In this document: one piece after another, positions 29,701-30,392 of the stretch
Layout of the letters: every line of letters begins with the position of its first letter
Position numbering within the stretch: the stretch's first letter is position 1
Assembly: GCA_011800805.1 (NCBI GenBank)
Contig: MPNW01000560.1
Location: 191,562 to 221,953 of the forward strand
Reading direction: 5' to 3'
Length of the DNA stretch: 30,392 nucleotides
Source: Hirudo medicinalis
Lineage: Eukaryota > Annelida > Clitellata > Hirudinida > Hirudinidae
Translations under genes and position numbers: made by a program
The notes under the pieces: generated by a model
Told to the model about the DNA's origin: nothing
Seen by the model: the letters and a program-made list of their open reading frames with translations, nothing else
Database searches by the model: none

Positions 29701-30392
29701 TTGTGTTTCATTTGAACTTTGAACTCTGCCAAGTCGAAAGAAAAGTATTTTGGAAACAGTACGAGATCAGAATCCATTAGCATTATTACTACTTATAAAA
29801 ATTGTTATCATTATTTATAGACACAATTAAATACTATTATTGTTGTTATTATCCCTGTTGTTGTGGTCCAAAAAGAACACAAAAGGGGAAACAACTCACA
29901 AAACCTTGAAGTGTTTCTCCTGAAATTAAAACTCCTTCAAAGAATCTCTGAATGCCTACCTCTGCTCCCCTCAAGACACCTAAGGGGTTTTCTGCCTTTT
30001 ATGTGCTAATAACTTGTTTTCGCGCGACATGATTTTGCATAATAGTAATAAATAATAAATAGTAATAATAAATATTAATTAATAATAAATAATAATGATG
30101 ATAATAACAAACAGTTCAATTTTGTTTTTATTAATTTTTTGGTTGTTGCAAAATACTAACTCATCAAACTTGATGCCAATAAGTCTCTTAATGCTATCAA
30201 ATCTCTTTAAAAACCCTTTTAAATTATAAGAATAAACTTATTCTCCTTCAGTTGCGAGCAGAAGAGAGCGCTGCATAAAGGACGTGTCTCAGTGGAGCTC
30301 CTGTTCAGCCACATGCGGTACTGGTTGGTCCATCCACATGACCAACGACAATGAAAACTGCAAGACGGTTGTCGAACGCAAGATGTGCTACA
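16981..30392 (+). CDS. CCN-family matricellular protein (CTGF/CYR61/NOV-like), 3' end beyond window
   Basis: A secreted, cysteine-rich extracellular-matrix signalling protein. Exons: 16981-17030 and 17124-17322 (proposed), then 22961-23304, 25468-25697, 28393-28483 and 30252 to the edge. Exon 1 gives a signal peptide MTMFFILLIGIIIALT. Exon 2 adds a Ser-rich segment and ends in phase 0, as the next exon needs. The IGFBP exon has HCQC, CKNGVSKVMDG, GDSCDKIHPCD and LFCD, but a single N at 23188 replaces the CGCC..CA part and shifts the frame. The VWC exon carries all 10 cysteines, ending GRCCKEWVCPN. Next is a 30-codon acidic linker exon, then TSP1 with QWSSCSATCG. Phases agree from VWC onward (IGFBP exit phase 1 to VWC; linker exit phase 1 to TSP1). 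The C-terminal cystine-knot domain lies to the right. IGFBP, VWC and TSP1 are firm; exons 1-2 are about 50%. Confidence 0.85.
17045..17108. repeat. 16-bp tandem repeat in the proposed first CCN intron
   Basis: Four head-to-tail copies of TGTCATAACTGTTATG with a few substitutions. They fill most of the proposed 93-nt intron between 17030 and 17124. Confidence 0.85.
17323..18223. other. CCN intron, unique AT-rich part
   Basis: No exon, RNA gene or element recognised. Confidence 0.5.
18224..18441. repeat. 21-bp minisatellite
   Basis: About ten copies of AATAACACAACAATAACAAAT, with variants that drop the CAA or duplicate AATAACAA. Open frames on the minus strand here are only translations of this repeat. 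Confidence 0.95.
18848..19133. repeat. 11-bp minisatellite, 26 units
   Basis: Exactly 26 contiguous 11-bp units of (G/A)CATTCACA(A/T)G with no indels. Only unit 24 departs (GCATTCAAATG). Because 11 is not a multiple of 3, all frames cycle every 33 bp; the open frames are artefacts of the repeat. Confidence 0.97.
19134..20094. other. CCN intron, no gene seen
   Basis: AT-rich, with a CAT/ATC-rich simple repeat at about 19525-19610. No exon recognised. A minus-strand AATAAA at 20037-20032 belongs to the next entry. Confidence 0.5.
20095..21185 (-). CDS. Unrecognised minus-strand gene within the CCN intron (candidate exons)
   Basis: Three coding-looking pieces. Exon A (about 21185-20943) includes VKWRRLPLPSSSIGC, TVFDVDFHKNSAGDPHNLED and a Lys/Glu-rich end. 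Its donor CAC|GTGACA, a 72-nt intron and the acceptor ACTTCAG lead in phase 0 to exon B (20870-about 20712, CPFEDFKDISEVFKCAGFF...). Exon C (20292-20095) is entered in phase 0 after TTTTGAG and reads 65 codons (KPRKQNTPINQSTSLSTVNS ... TSEKLDF) to TGA. AATAAA follows on the minus strand at 20037-20032, 58 nt on, supporting a true last exon. The B-C junction is uncertain, and an alternative frame over B (KKQFDARDDLRKEFVFEEA) also looks codable. No family recognised. The 5' end abuts the R2 remnant. Confidence 0.4.
20532..20616. repeat. GAC/GAT trinucleotide repeat
   Basis: An interrupted (GAC/GAT)n tract, giving poly-Asp on one strand and poly-Ser on the other. It lies between candidate exons B and C of the minus-strand gene. 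Confidence 0.9.
21197..22315 (-). mobile_element. 5'-truncated R2-type non-LTR retrotransposon remnant
   Basis: Minus-strand order: end of the reverse transcriptase (TYKYLGVQIRP at about 22235-22200), then RKWLLLPKDTPNAFLHASIK with MGGMGI, typical of the R2-clade linker. Next come a CCHC motif (CADGCGEMESLAHIVQKC, C-x3-C-x7-H-x4-C) and a restriction-like endonuclease with RIPDL, CDVALVSD and a following Lys. All pieces share one frame but are cut by three in-frame stops (22108-22106, 21664-21662, 21628-21626). The N-terminal DNA-binding region and most of the RT are missing. R2 elements normally sit in 28S rDNA; this copy lies in a gene intron, so it is dead or belongs to a relative with other targets. 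Confidence 0.85.
22339..22381. repeat. TTA microsatellite
   Basis: A run of about 13 TTA/ATT triplets just upstream (5' side) of the R2 remnant. Confidence 0.9.
22585..22800. other. GC-richer island of unknown origin
   Basis: About 200 bp much richer in G+C than its surroundings, open in one plus frame (PRSFPRLQTFRPFESPYVIG...) and for a stretch on the minus strand. It lies 5' of the R2 remnant and just before the CCN IGFBP exon. It may be an untranslated part of a retroelement; I do not recognise it. Confidence 0.4.
23188..23188. other. Single unresolved base (N) inside the CCN IGFBP exon
   Basis: The frame is 2 (mod 3) before the N and 0 after it, and the conserved CGCC..CA segment expected between KVMDG and QQGDSC is absent. 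The N therefore marks a collapsed gap or mis-assembly rather than one unread base. Confidence 0.85.
23636..23710. repeat. 24-bp tandem repeat
   Basis: About three copies of a unit containing CATTTAAGGAGTGATTGAAA. Confidence 0.85.
25085..25205. repeat. 38-bp tandem repeat
   Basis: About three degraded copies of a unit with TTGATTGCTAATCACAACTT followed by CAATTGATTGAAA. Confidence 0.8.
25698..26647. other. CCN intron after VWC, nothing recognised
   Basis: Begins with the donor GTGAGC. AT-rich; no exon or element seen. Confidence 0.5.
26648..26890. mobile_element. AAT microsatellite joined to a dispersed repeat
   Basis: An (AAT)n tract to about 26713 runs into a hairpin, GACGC (26726-26730), loop CGTATGCATA, GCGTC (26741-26745). 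A body follows with AACAGGTGGGTCTTCAACTG and GGGGGAGGTCGTTCCAGACG. I recall similar AACAGGTGGGTTTTCA...GAGGTCGTTCCA sequences as abundant repeats in marine invertebrates and fishes (from memory, unverified). Element class is not assigned. Confidence 0.6.
26990..27716 (+). mobile_element. Decayed Tc1/mariner-superfamily transposase
   Basis: Plus-strand pieces in different frames align in order with a Tc1-like transposase: IPSNEKK where SDEKK is usual, DNPDDFKYCWHEVRG, GKFRDGSIIVWTVISF, FQ followed by a stop and DNHLES (the DN of the second catalytic block), and LNPIENVWEWLAQFTQ with the final Glu region. The first catalytic Asp appears as Asn, and at least two frameshifts and several stops interrupt it. 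Terminal repeats were not identified. Non-functional fossil inside a CCN intron. Confidence 0.8.
27717..28194. other. AT-rich intron part with a degenerate tandem repeat
   Basis: GAGTTGATGAATAATGCATG-like units recur in a loose array at about 28090-28170. No gene seen. Confidence 0.5.
28195..28337 (+). mobile_element. tRNA-derived SINE, copy 4 (degraded A box)
   Basis: Shares GTGTCGTGTTCGCAACACGA, the CTTGCACTGCCAC body and the CGGCGCTATATAAAT tail with the 15.8 kb copy. The B-box-like GTTCGCAAC is visible; no good A box remains. It ends about 55 bp before the CCN linker exon. Confidence 0.75.
28484..30251. other. CCN intron before TSP1 exon
   Basis: From donor GTTTGA to acceptor TTCTCCTTCAG. 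AT-rich, with ATT/TAA simple repeats at about 29820-29855 and 30040-30105. No gene or mobile element recognised. Confidence 0.6.

Overview
This is AT-rich animal nuclear DNA. Genes are split by GT..AG introns, some only about 60-75 nt long, and the gaps hold microsatellites, minisatellites, tRNA-derived SINEs and decayed transposons. A CCN matricellular gene together with a DTL/CDT2 orthologue indicates a bilaterian animal. The 'GCGCC..TGCATA..GGCGC' dispersed repeats recall those of marine invertebrates (from memory, unverified), so a lophotrochozoan-like invertebrate is my best guess; the species cannot be named.

Layout. 1-1.3 kb: a GC-rich fold-back at the left edge, a possible first exon of a minus-strand gene running out of the window, and a possible plus-strand last exon. 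2.3-7.2 kb, minus: a complete 12-exon DTL (CDT2, substrate receptor of the CRL4 ubiquitin ligase). All splice phases agree and the product is 731 residues, as in human. 7.9-10.2 kb, minus: a complete 4-exon kinase of 324 residues, a minimal and divergent DYRK-type catalytic domain. Its 1 kb first intron holds, on the opposite strand, a short coding-looking two-exon unit (9.26-9.57 kb). 10.2-16.9 kb: mostly non-coding, with a probable plus-strand last exon at 12.5 kb, a decayed hAT transposon and SINE copies.

16.98-30.39 kb, plus: a CCN-family gene (signal peptide, Ser-rich segment, IGFBP, VWC, linker, TSP1) that runs off the right edge before its C-terminal cystine-knot domain. Its introns carry an 11-bp and a 21-bp minisatellite, an R2-type retrotransposon remnant, a Tc1/mariner remnant, a SINE, and on the minus strand an unrecognised gene with its own poly(A) signal.

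DTL acts in replication-coupled proteolysis, the kinase is probably an intracellular signalling enzyme, and the CCN protein is secreted. Nothing suggests they form a functional cluster. I found no CRISPR array, prokaryotic operon or integrated virus, and no clearly new multi-gene system. The most unusual items are the kinase that lacks the DYRK activation-loop tyrosine and the CMGC arginine, the internal PCNA-box-like motif of DTL, the opposite-strand units inside introns, and introns built almost wholly of tandem repeats.
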